Below the pieces are notes generated by a model, which saw only the letters and a list, made by a program, of their open reading frames with translations, was not told the DNA's origin and ran no database searches. Both the position numbers and the translations under genes were made by a program. DNA of 15,146 nucleotides from CBCXVS01 sp965178525. GTDB lineage: Bacteria; Tectomicrobia; Entotheonellia; Entotheonellales; Entotheonellaceae. Shown here in pieces: positions 7,843-13,523 of the stretch (positions are counted from its first letter, which is position 1; the number at the start of each line of letters is the position of its first letter). The stretch is from contig CBCXVS010000195.1 of the NCBI GenBank assembly GCA_965178525.1, forward strand, positions 1-15,146, given 5' to 3'.

Positions 7843-9105
7843 TTAGGTGACGTTCTCCAGCACCAGGGAGACAACGGTCCGATCATCGCCGCCCATATTG
7901 GCGGTGAGCCCCGTATGCAGCTCGCGATCAAGCTGATACTCGCCGCACAATCCCTTCATCTGGCGATAAATTTCCGCTGCTTGCTTGACGCCAGTGGCGC
8001 CAACCGGATGCCCGAACGAGACCAAGCCGCCACCGGTGTTCACCGGGATGTCACCCTCCAGCGAGGTGCGGCCTGACCGGATCACCTCCATGCCCTTGCC
8101 CTGCTCCGCCAACCCAATCGCCTCGTACATCATCAGTTCGGCAATGGTAAAGCAGTCATGCACCTCGGCCACCTGGATATCCTGCGGCGTGATGTTGGCA
8201 TCCCGCATCGCTTCGCCAGTGGCGGCGGCAGCCGTGTCAAGCTGCAACAGGTCTTTCACCTGCCCAAGCGGATTGGTACAGAAGCCATATGAGCGCAACT
8301 GCACCGCATCTTGCATCGAACGCCCGAGCTTCTTTAAACCCTCGGCACTGGTGAGGAGCACCGCAGCCGCACCGTCACTGACCTGCGAGCAATCGCTCAC
8401 TTTGAGATGGTCGTGCAACTCCGGATTTTTCAGGATCTTGGGATTGCTATCGCCCGCCGCTTCGGCCTGTTCGAGCGTCATCTTGACGGCATGCATATGA
8501 GCCAGCAGATTGCGATTGCCGTTGCTATACGCCTTCACCGAAAAATGCGCCAAATCACGCTCCGTCAAGCCATAGGTTTCCTTGTAGGCTTTAGCGCGCC
8601 GCGCCAGCAAGGCCGGAAAGGTAAAATCGTCGATGGCGCGTTCCGTCTCATAATGCGCCGCCCGGGCCAAATAATCGGCGCCTTCACGGGCACGGACCGT
8701 GGTCTGGACCTCGGCTCCGACCACCAGGACCACATCCAACCCGGCCTGAATCCCTTCAATGGCGTTGACGATCCCCACCCCACCAGACGCACACGCGGCT
8801 TCGACACGCGCAAAGCCAATACCGGCCAGCCGTTCGTCCGCACGGGCGACGAGGGCCCCAAGATGGGCCTGATGGCAGAAGAGATCACCCGCGAAGTTCC
8901 CGATATATCCCCGTTGGATCAGGGTGGGATCGATACCCGTCTCATCGAGAAGCTTTCGGACCACCGCCACAATGTGCGCTTCCAGGGTCGGATTGTCGCG
9001 GACACCGAACGCTTCATGGCCGGGTGCAATAAAATTGGGATTGCCTCTGCCGATGAACGGCGTGATGGCCTGAGCGGCAATATACGCAGGTCGTACAGGT
9101 CGCAT
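7843..9105 (-). CDS. Thiolase, SCP-x / acetyl-CoA acetyltransferase-like
   Basis: This 420-residue cytosolic thiolase-fold enzyme is expected to form or cleave 3-ketoacyl-CoA. The nucleophilic cysteine is C105 in V-E-A-A-C-A-S-G-G. The second active-site segment is E-V-H-D-C-F-T (315-320), the SCP-x version of the usual N-E-A-F. The catalytic His loop is G-G-G-L-V-S-F-G-H-P-V-G-A-T-G (H366). The C-terminal N-M-G-G-D-D replaces the C-x-G motif of classical biosynthetic thiolases, as is usual in SCP-x-type thiolases. Length is normal. AAGGAG lies 10 nt before the ATG. The upstream gene (9139-9450) is on the same strand 33 nt away, suggesting one transcription unit. Many SCP-x-like thiolases sit next to a DUF35/OB-fold zinc protein; none is visible here. 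The substrate cannot be predicted. Confidence 0.92.
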   Translation of the reverse strand: MRPVRPAYIAAQAITPFIGRGNPNFIAPGHEAFGVRDNPTLEAHIVAVVRKLLDETGIDPTLIQRGYIGNFAGDLFCHQAHLGALVARADERLAGIGFARVEAACASGGVGIVNAIEGIQAGLDVVLVVGAEVQTTVRAREGADYLARAAHYETERAIDDFTFPALLARRAKAYKETYGLTERDLAHFSVKAYSNGNRNLLAHMHAVKMTLEQAEAAGDSNPKILKNPELHDHLKVSDCSQVSDGAAAVLLTSAEGLKKLGRSMQDAVQLRSYGFCTNPLGQVKDLLQLDTAAAATGEAMRDANITPQDIQVAEVHDCFTIAELMMYEAIGLAEQGKGMEVIRSGRTSLEGDIPVNTGGGLVSFGHPVGATGVKQAAEIYRQMKGLCGEYQLDRELHTGLTANMGGDDRTVVSLVLENVT

Positions 9106-9138
9106 GGTCGGTGCTCTCCTTATAGGGTGTCTCGATAT

Positions 9139-9450
9139 TTAGCTAACGGAGTCGGCCGTCAAAAGACTTTCGGCAAAGCCGTCAGGGTCGGCTTGATGGC
9201 GGTCGAGGAGGTCTTGCAGTTTGGCCAGGGTCTTGTCCTTTGTGGAAAGCCTATACATATGCAGGCGGATGGGCCCCATGAGCTTGAGATAATAGAGATT
9301 GCCCGGCGTGTAGTCCGCCGAACAGGCGCCGGGGTTGACGGCCTCCCGGAGGAGATTGCCAAAGGTTTCCGCATATTGGGCCAGCAATGGTTCATCATGC
9401 AAATCGCCCGGAATTTCCGGGAATTGGAGAATCAGCTCCTGTACGGTCAT
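9139..9450 (-). CDS. Conserved-looking hypothetical protein upstream of the thiolase
   Basis: This 103-residue protein is not one I recognise. I chose ATG 9450 because AGGAG lies 7 nt before it; the same frame stays open back to 9672, but that part covers the divergent promoter region and is low-complexity. The protein has no signal peptide or membrane helix. It starts T-V-Q-E-L-I-L-Q-F-P, is mainly helical, and contains the segment G-N-L-Y-Y-L-K-L-M-G-P-I-R-L-H-M-Y-R-L. The single Cys (N-P-G-A-C-S) does not form a metal cluster, so it is not the zinc-ribbon OB-fold partner often found with thiolases. Spacing suggests co-expression with the thiolase; any functional link is inference. Confidence 0.7.
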   Translation of the reverse strand: MTVQELILQFPEIPGDLHDEPLLAQYAETFGNLLREAVNPGACSADYTPGNLYYLKLMGPIRLHMYRLSTKDKTLAKLQDLLDRHQADPDGFAESLLTADSVS

Positions 9451-9487
9451 GATAACGCTCCTCATGGACCACATGTCACAGCGACAT

Positions 9488-9493
9488 ATTCTA
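9488..9493 (-). promoter_or_regulatory. Possible -10 box for the minus-strand 103-aa gene/thiolase unit
   Basis: TAGAAT on the minus strand lies 37 nt before ATG 9450. No convincing -35 box is seen at the usual distance, so this rests on one hexamer and its position. Confidence 0.25.
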
Positions 9494-9538
9494 AACACCC
9501 GGACAAAATCAGTTGCGTATGTTGCCGGCGGAACGTGC

Positions 9539-9556
9539 GACACAAATGATTGTGTC
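9539..9556. promoter_or_regulatory. Perfect dyad, candidate operator in the divergent region
   Basis: GACACAA-ATGA-TTGTGTC has 7-bp perfect arms around a 4-bp centre. It sits between the two divergent units, about 50 bp upstream of the minus-strand TAGAAT and 88 bp upstream of the plus-strand TATAAT. That placement suits a dimeric regulator acting on both. No regulator gene lies beside it, and I do not recognise the motif. Confidence 0.45.
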
Positions 9557-9643
9557 CAACAACTGATAGCGATAGGGTAACGTAGCCCCGGCCTGGCGTC
9601 AATGCTCTCTCCCGCCGTACTAGGGTCTGAAGCACGGATGACG

Positions 9644-9649
9644 TATAAT
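9644..9649 (+). promoter_or_regulatory. -10 box for the PLP-enzyme gene
   Basis: A consensus TATAAT lies 55 nt before ATG 9705, giving a leader of about 48 nt. The -35 region at the proper spacing (around 9621-9626, TAGGGT) is poor, so activation by a regulator is plausible. Confidence 0.4.
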
Positions 9650-9704
9650 TCCCGGTGAAGAGTCGCTCTCAATATGCTCTCTCGCCTCCGGAGGACGCCC
9701 CATC

Positions 9705-10658
9705 ATGCACGTACCAACCTTCGACGACATTCAGCAGGCGGCCGCGCGCATCAAAGCCCATGTACATCGCACCCCGATTCTCACGTGCGAGAGTCTGGAT
9801 CGGATGGCCGATGCACAACTCGTTTTCAAGTGCGAGAATTTGCAGAAGATCGGCGCTTTCAAGTTCCGTGGCGCTTGCAACGCCGTTTTCTCGCTCATGG
9901 ATGCCGAGGCACAACGTGGTGTGGCCACGCACTCGTCGGGCAATCACGCCGCCGCCGTGGCTCTGGCGGCGCGGCTTCGGGGCATCGTAGCCCATATCGT
10001 GATGCCGCACAATGTGCCACAGGTCAAGCGTGCCGCGGTCGAAGGGTACGGCGGCAAGATCGTCTGGTGCGAACCCACCCAAGACGCACGTGAAGCAACC
10101 CTGGAGACGGTGGTGGACGAGACGGGCGCGACGTTCATCCCACCCTATAATCACCCGCAAGTGATTGCCGGGCAAGGCACGGCCGCCCTGGAAGTGGTCG
10201 AAGACGTGACCCAGCTCGATAGCATCATCGCGCCGGTGGGGGGTGGCGGGCTGATCAGCGGGACGGCCCTGACCATGGCGGCGCTCTCGCCCAGCACGCG
10301 GGTTATCGCCGCCGAACCGGCCGCGGCTGACGACGCCTATCGCTCACTGCAGGCCGGCGCCATCCTGCCGTCCGTCAACCCACAGACGATTGCCGATGGG
10401 CTGCGGACGTCGCTGGGCGATCTGACCTTTGCCATCATTCGGCGCCATGTGGAACCGATCGTTCTCGTCAGCGAAGACGCCATCGTACGGGCCATGCGGC
10501 ACGTATGGGAACGGATGAAAATGGTGATCGAGCCCTCGGCCGCGGTGCCGGTCGCCGCCGTCCTGGAAAAGCGCCTGGATCTGGCCGGACAGCGCGTTGG
10601 CATCATTTTGTCCGGCGGCAATGTCGATCTGGACCACCTTCCCTGGATGGCGCGCTGA
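9705..10658 (+). CDS. PLP-dependent serine/threonine dehydratase (serine racemase-like)
   Basis: This 317-residue fold-type II PLP enzyme deaminates hydroxy-amino acids such as Ser, Thr or 3-hydroxyaspartate to 2-oxo acids and ammonia in the cytoplasm. The cofactor lysine is K53 in F-K-F-R-G-A. S-S-G-N-H (77-81) contacts the substrate carboxylate. The phosphate loop is V-G-G-G-G-L (178-183), and S-G-G-N (303-306) closes the pyridine-ring site. E204, A208 and D210 reproduce the spacing of the divalent-metal site of serine racemase. There is no C-terminal ACT domain, so it is the catabolic type, not feedback-regulated IlvA. GGAGG lies 10 nt before the ATG. A hydroxypyruvate isomerase gene follows on the same strand 90 nt later, which fits serine/glyoxylate or hydroxyaspartate metabolism. 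Dehydratase, racemase and hydroxyaspartate lyase activities cannot be separated from sequence alone. Confidence 0.9.
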   Translation: MHVPTFDDIQQAAARIKAHVHRTPILTCESLDRMADAQLVFKCENLQKIGAFKFRGACNAVFSLMDAEAQRGVATHSSGNHAAAVALAARLRGIVAHIVMPHNVPQVKRAAVEGYGGKIVWCEPTQDAREATLETVVDETGATFIPPYNHPQVIAGQGTAALEVVEDVTQLDSIIAPVGGGGLISGTALTMAALSPSTRVIAAEPAAADDAYRSLQAGAILPSVNPQTIADGLRTSLGDLTFAIIRRHVEPIVLVSEDAIVRAMRHVWERMKMVIEPSAAVPVAAVLEKRLDLAGQRVGIILSGGNVDLDHLPWMAR

Positions 10659-10748
10659 TCGAGGTCTATACATATTCCATAACAACGGAAGGTGTGGCAA
10701 AATCGAGGGTCAGAGCCGTCTATTATTGTGCACGGAAGGGATCGTGTC

Positions 10749-11546
10749 ATGCTTCGCTTTGCTGCCAATCTCAGCTTTCTGTTCTAAGAATATGCGTTCC
10801 TCGATCGCTCCGAGGCCGCTGCCAGGGCGGGCTTTCAGGGGGTGGAATACATCTCCCCGTACGAGCGCACGCCGGACGACATCACGCAGCGCTTACGGGC
10901 ATACAACTTGGAGCAGGTGCTCTTCAATTTGCCGGCCGGGGACTGTGAGGCCAACGAGCGCGGGCTGTCGGCCCTGCCGGGACGCGAAGCGGACTTCGAG
11001 GCGAGTGTGCAGCAGGCGCTGAGCTATGCCCAGGTCCTCGGCTGCCGGCAGGTGCATGTCATGGCCGGGATTCCACCCGCCACAGCAGACCCGGCGGCGT
11101 GCCAGGAAGTCTACATCCACAATCTCCGTTCTGCCGCCGATCGGTTGCAGCGCCATGGCATCCGCCTCCTGATCGAACCGATCAATACCCGGGATATGCC
11201 GGGCTATTTTCTCAACACGCCATTCCAAGCACGACAGATTATCAACACGGTTGGCAGCGACAATCTCTTTCTGCAAATGGACCTGTACCACTGCCAAATT
11301 ATGGCCGGCGACCTGGCCGAGAATATCAAGGCCCACTTCGATATCATCGGTCACGTCCAAATCGCCGGTAATCCCGCGCGCCATGAGCCCGATATCGGTG
11401 AGGTGCATTATCCGTATCTCTTCGATCTCATAGATGAGCTAGGCTATACCGGGTGGATTGGCTGCGAATACCGGCCCCGCCACGACACCCTTGCTGGGCT
11501 TGGGTGGGCCCAGCAGTACGGGCTTGGCGGCTCTGCCGACGCCTGA
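10749..11546 (+). pseudogene. hyi: Hydroxypyruvate isomerase, interrupted by TAA at codon 13
   Basis: Hyi is a cytosolic TIM-barrel enzyme interconverting hydroxypyruvate and tartronate semialdehyde in glyoxylate metabolism. From ATG 10749 the frame reads M-L-R-F-A-A-N-L-S-F-L-F, then TAA (10785-10787), then E-Y-A-F-L-D-R-S-E-A-A-A-R-A-G-F; both sides match the family in the same frame. The rest is intact to 11546. The expected catalytic glutamates are present at 143 (L-L-I-E-P-I-N) and 240 (G-C-E-Y-R-P-R), counted from 10749 and close to their positions in E. coli Hyi. A restart at GTG 10842 would lose the first barrel strand and has no properly spaced ribosome site. A one-base change (for example CAA or GAA to TAA) explains the lesion. 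I favour a recent pseudogene; a sequencing error is possible. The last codons are duplicated at 12580-12606. Confidence 0.85.
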
Positions 11547-11657
11547 TCTCGCGGGGCTACGGCGCCAGGAGGTCGCGCAAGGTGCGGAGACTGCGCCCCA
11601 TACGCGGGCCGTATCAACTCACCCACTTTCCATCAATGAGATGGATACACCCCTGGC
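11519..11657. repeat. 139-bp direct repeat, left copy (hyi end / SBP end junction)
   Basis: This copy aligns without gaps to 12579-12717 (constant offset 1060) with 23 mismatches, about 83% identity. It carries the last codons of hyi, a 10-nt spacer and the last 32 codons of the binding-protein gene in reverse. Similarity ends sharply on both sides. Confidence 0.93.
11557..11655 (-). pseudogene. Duplicated 3' fragment of the metal-chelate-binding protein gene
   Basis: Read on the minus strand, this gives Q-G-C-I-H-L-I-D-G-K-W-V-S, a TGA, then Y-G-P-R-M-G-R-S-L-R-T-L-R-D-L-L-A-P and TAG. It parallels the last 32 residues of the intact gene at 12617-13507, where the TGA is TGG (Trp). Of 14 differences in these 99 nt, 8 are synonymous. 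There is no start, so the fragment cannot be functional. Confidence 0.9.
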
Positions 11658-11835
11658 CTCATCATCACCCCGCCAACAGGGTGAACTCACCACAAGTCGT
11701 CAACCCATCAAAATTTGCGACAAAACCAGTTGGAGAATCATGTCGGTGCAATCCGGTATCTCATCTGCTACTATAACCTGACGAAAGCCGTCGCATTACT
11801 TGTATAACACGACCCCAAATACCCAGATCCAGACA

Positions 11836-12210
11836 TCAATTGGGATCATTCTCGTCACCTGCTGCGTCGGCCAGGACGATGAGCAGCTTCTTGCCCAGCG
11901 CCTCAGCGTAGGCTTCTAGCGTCTTGATCGGGGGATTAGCGTCGCGCTCTGCCATCGCCGCTAAGCTATCGCGGTCCAGCCCGCTACGCGCCATCATTTC
12001 GTTGTCCGTGAGCCCCTGCCGTTTGCGCTCGTGCATCAGCACGTATCTTGCGGTACGCGGGACGGTCCCGTTGCGCATGGCGTTTTCGTGGACTTCGCGC
12101 GCGTGCTCCCTGATTTCAGGCAGCTCGGCTTTAACCGCTTCGCGGATGCGGGCGTGTTCGGCGCACTTTTTGGGCGTCAGATAATCGGATTTATTGGGCG
12201 GAGTGTTCAT
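11836..12210 (-). CDS. XRE-family HTH protein, HigA-like antitoxin
   Basis: This 124-residue protein has a C-terminal helix-turn-helix domain at about 56-110: L-M-H-E-R-K-R-Q-G-L-T-D-N-E-M-M-A-R-S-G-L-D-R, then a recognition helix and I-K-T-L-E-A-Y-A-E-A-L-G-K-K-L. The N-terminal 55 residues are helical and charged. Such proteins bind their own promoter and neutralise a toxin encoded just upstream. Here the upstream frame, ending 7 nt before this ATG, is the tail of a small toxin-like protein (12218-12300). The ribosome site (GGAGGGAG) lies inside that tail, a typical toxin-antitoxin overlap. Because the toxin is cut by an IS1-family fragment, this is probably an orphan antitoxin without its native promoter. 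It lies inside the repeat-flanked island. The region 11658-11835 after its stop holds nothing I recognise. Confidence 0.8.
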   Translation of the reverse strand: MNTPPNKSDYLTPKKCAEHARIREAVKAELPEIREHAREVHENAMRNGTVPRTARYVLMHERKRQGLTDNEMMARSGLDRDSLAAMAERDANPPIKTLEAYAEALGKKLLIVLADAAGDENDPN

Positions 12211-12217
12211 GCTTACC

Positions 12218-12300
12218 CTAATCTCCCTCCTGAACTCTGTAGGCAGTCACGACGTACCACGTCGTGGCGTCAATTTCCTCGTACACGACAAATAGGATGT
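12218..12300 (-). pseudogene. C-terminal remnant of a toxin-like gene
   Basis: The minus-strand frame reads N-I-L-F-V-V-Y-E-E-I-D-A-T-T-W-Y-V-V-T-A-Y-R-V-Q-E-G-D and stops with TAG at 12218-12220. The alternating strands and final T-A-Y-R resemble the C-terminal sheet of small RelE/BrnT/DUF4258-type proteins. Upstream of about 12300 the sequence becomes an IS1-family insA fragment on the other strand, so the first half of the gene is missing. The exact toxin family cannot be set from 27 residues. Confidence 0.6.
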
Positions 12301-12498
12301 TGCCAGCGCTATCTGTGCCAGAATGTGGACTGCACCGCCGACAGCTTTCTGCTCGACGACCGCAACCGAGGCGGTTTGCCCGAGGGAAAGCAATTCATCA
12401 TCGACATGAGTCTCAATGCCAGTGGGGTGCGCGATACCGCGAGGTCGCTGCACATCCGTACTGACACCGTGTTCCGTGAACTCAAGAAGAAAGAACCG
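12299..12498 (+). mobile_element. IS1-family insA fragment
   Basis: The plus-strand frame gives C-Q-R-Y-L-C-Q-N-V-D-C (second half of the InsA zinc finger), then F-L-L-D-D-R-N-R-G-G-L-P-E-G-K, then the helix-turn-helix I-I-D-M-S-L-N-A-S-G-V-R-D-T-A-R-S-L-H-I and V-F-R-E-L-K-K-K-E-P. This is the InsA layout of IS1-family transposases. The first 25 or so residues with the first C-x-x-C pair are missing. The sequence stops matching after L-K-K-K-E-P, about where InsA ends and the InsB frame would begin; InsB and the terminal inverted repeats are absent. It is a dead fragment of about 200 bp, joined at its left end to the toxin remnant. Confidence 0.75.
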
Positions 12499-12504
12499 GT
12501 AAGC

Positions 12505-12525
12505 AAAAAAGGTGTCCCCTTTTTC
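12505..12525. repeat. AT-rich hairpin, REP-like element part 1
   Basis: AAAAAGG (12506-12512), TGTCC loop and CCTTTTT (12518-12524) form a perfect 7-bp stem. A-tracts and T-tracts on the outside could also make it a weak bidirectional terminator. It lies 22 nt from a second hairpin. Confidence 0.55.
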
Positions 12526-12546
12526 TGTATCCCAATTATAGTGTGC

Positions 12547-12575
12547 AAATCAATCGAGTCTGACCTCATTGATTT
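12547..12575. repeat. Strong hairpin at the island edge, REP-like element part 2
   Basis: AAATCAAT (12547-12554) pairs with ATTGATTT (12568-12575). After one bulged C, GAG pairs with CTC around a TCTGAC loop, giving 11 bp in total. It ends 3 nt before the right copy of the 139-bp repeat. Together with the hairpin at 12505 it resembles the paired palindromes linked to REP-associated tyrosine transposases; no such transposase gene is present here. Confidence 0.6.
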
Positions 12576-12578
12576 CCG

Positions 12579-12717
12579 CGGGCTTGGCCCCTCCGCCGAT
12601 GCCTAATCTCGATATGCTACGGCGCCAAGAGTTCACGCAACGTGCAGAGACTGTGCCCAATACGTGGCCCGTACCAACTCACCCATTTCCCATCGATGAG
12701 ATGGATACGCCCCTGGC
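12579..12717. repeat. 139-bp direct repeat, right copy
   Basis: This is the partner of 11519-11657. It lies in the intact binding-protein gene end plus the last eight codons of hyi (12580-12606, G-L-G-P-S-A-D-A then TAA). Left of 12579 there is no hyi sequence, so this is a partial gene end brought along by the duplication. Confidence 0.93.
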
Positions 12718-13507
12718 GCACGGCCGGCACGTCGGCAAACGGCGTGAAATCGGCCACGTCAGCGTCGCTAAAGACGTACGGCTCATCCGGTAAGAGGATG
12801 ACCTCGGGTTGGAGAGCGGCCATCTCGTCGAGGGTGACGCGGGGATAGCGCCGATCCTGATCCTCATACCGTGCGCCCTGGCGTTCCGCCTGCTGACCGA
12901 GGTCGGCGGCAAGCGGAAAACGGCGCTGGCGCCGGGCAAAAATATTGGCCCCTCCGCACACCTGCAGGACATCGTGGACATAGGCGCCCTCGCTCACCGT
13001 CATATACGGATCTTTCCAGATCGGGCAAAATACCCGCACCGGCGTCCGCTGCGCGACCTGCGCACATGTCTGCGCATAGACGGCTTCGATGGCGTGCAGA
13101 GATGGCTCGACGTCGGCGCGACAATCGAGGATCTCGGCGATACGCCAGAGCAGATCAATCCCATCACGCACAGTCACGGGCTCGAAGACGTAGACCGGAA
13201 TCCCCGCGGCGTCGAGTTGCTCTACGTCATGACGGCGATTTTCCTCTGCCACGGCAAACACGAGCTGCGGCCCGAGGTCGCAGATGGCAGCGACATCCGG
13301 ATTTTTGGTCCCGCCAATCCGGGTGGTGTGCACGACCGCCGCCGCTGGTTCGGTGCAATAGTCGGTAATCCCGACCACCTGGGGGCCGTGGCCAAAGTCA
13401 AAGAGCACTTCGGTAATACTCGGCACCAGAGAGACCAGGCGTTGCAGATCGTTCGGTATGCGCACCGTGCGGCCCATGGCATCAATAAACGTGCGCGGTC
13501 CCGCCAT
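12617..13507 (-). CDS. BtuF/FepB-type metal-chelate-binding protein lacking a signal peptide
   Basis: This 296-residue protein has the two-lobe, helical-backbone fold of Peripla_BP_2 receptors for cobalamin, haem or siderophores. It opens with F-I-D-A-M-G-R-T-V-R-I-P and R-L-V-S-L-V-P-S-I-T-E-V-L-F-D-F, the first lobe motif. Then come V-V-G-I-T-D-Y-C, N-P-D-V-A-A-I-C-D-L-G-P-Q-L-V-F and a C-terminal lobe with P-E-V-I-L-L-P-D-E-P-Y and H-L-I-D-G-K-W-V-S-W-Y-G-P-R. The M-A-G-P-R-T start has no hydrophobic leader, and upstream codons in frame are charged with no start, so the protein looks cytoplasmic. Most exported receptors have a leader or lipobox, although leaderless members exist. GGAGG lies 4 nt before the ATG. 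The regulator gene ends 16 nt upstream, so the two are probably co-transcribed. No ABC permease or ATPase gene is in the window. Ligand unknown. Confidence 0.87.
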   Translation of the reverse strand: MAGPRTFIDAMGRTVRIPNDLQRLVSLVPSITEVLFDFGHGPQVVGITDYCTEPAAAVVHTTRIGGTKNPDVAAICDLGPQLVFAVAEENRRHDVEQLDAAGIPVYVFEPVTVRDGIDLLWRIAEILDCRADVEPSLHAIEAVYAQTCAQVAQRTPVRVFCPIWKDPYMTVSEGAYVHDVLQVCGGANIFARRQRRFPLAADLGQQAERQGARYEDQDRRYPRVTLDEMAALQPEVILLPDEPYVFSDADVADFTPFADVPAVRQGRIHLIDGKWVSWYGPRIGHSLCTLRELLAP

Positions 13508-13523
13508 ACACCCTCCTCTTCCT

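Noticed and set aside
8407..9549. Long plus-strand open frame of 380 codons opposite the thiolase
   Set aside because: It is antisense to a gene with clear thiolase motifs, its protein has no recognisable domain, and GC-rich genes often leave long open antisense frames.
11680..11691. Palindrome GGTGA-AC-TCACC as an operator
   Set aside because: Arms are short, there is no promoter beside it, and it lies downstream of gene ends.
11700..11793. Short minus-strand frame of about 32 codons after the antitoxin
   Set aside because: It has no start with a ribosome site and no recognisable family; left as unassigned sequence.
11838..12537. 9-bp inverted pair AATTGGGAT / ATCCCAATT around the antitoxin and IS1 fragment
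   Set aside because: One 9-bp match is expected by chance in a segment this size, and the left copy is simply the antitoxin's last codons.
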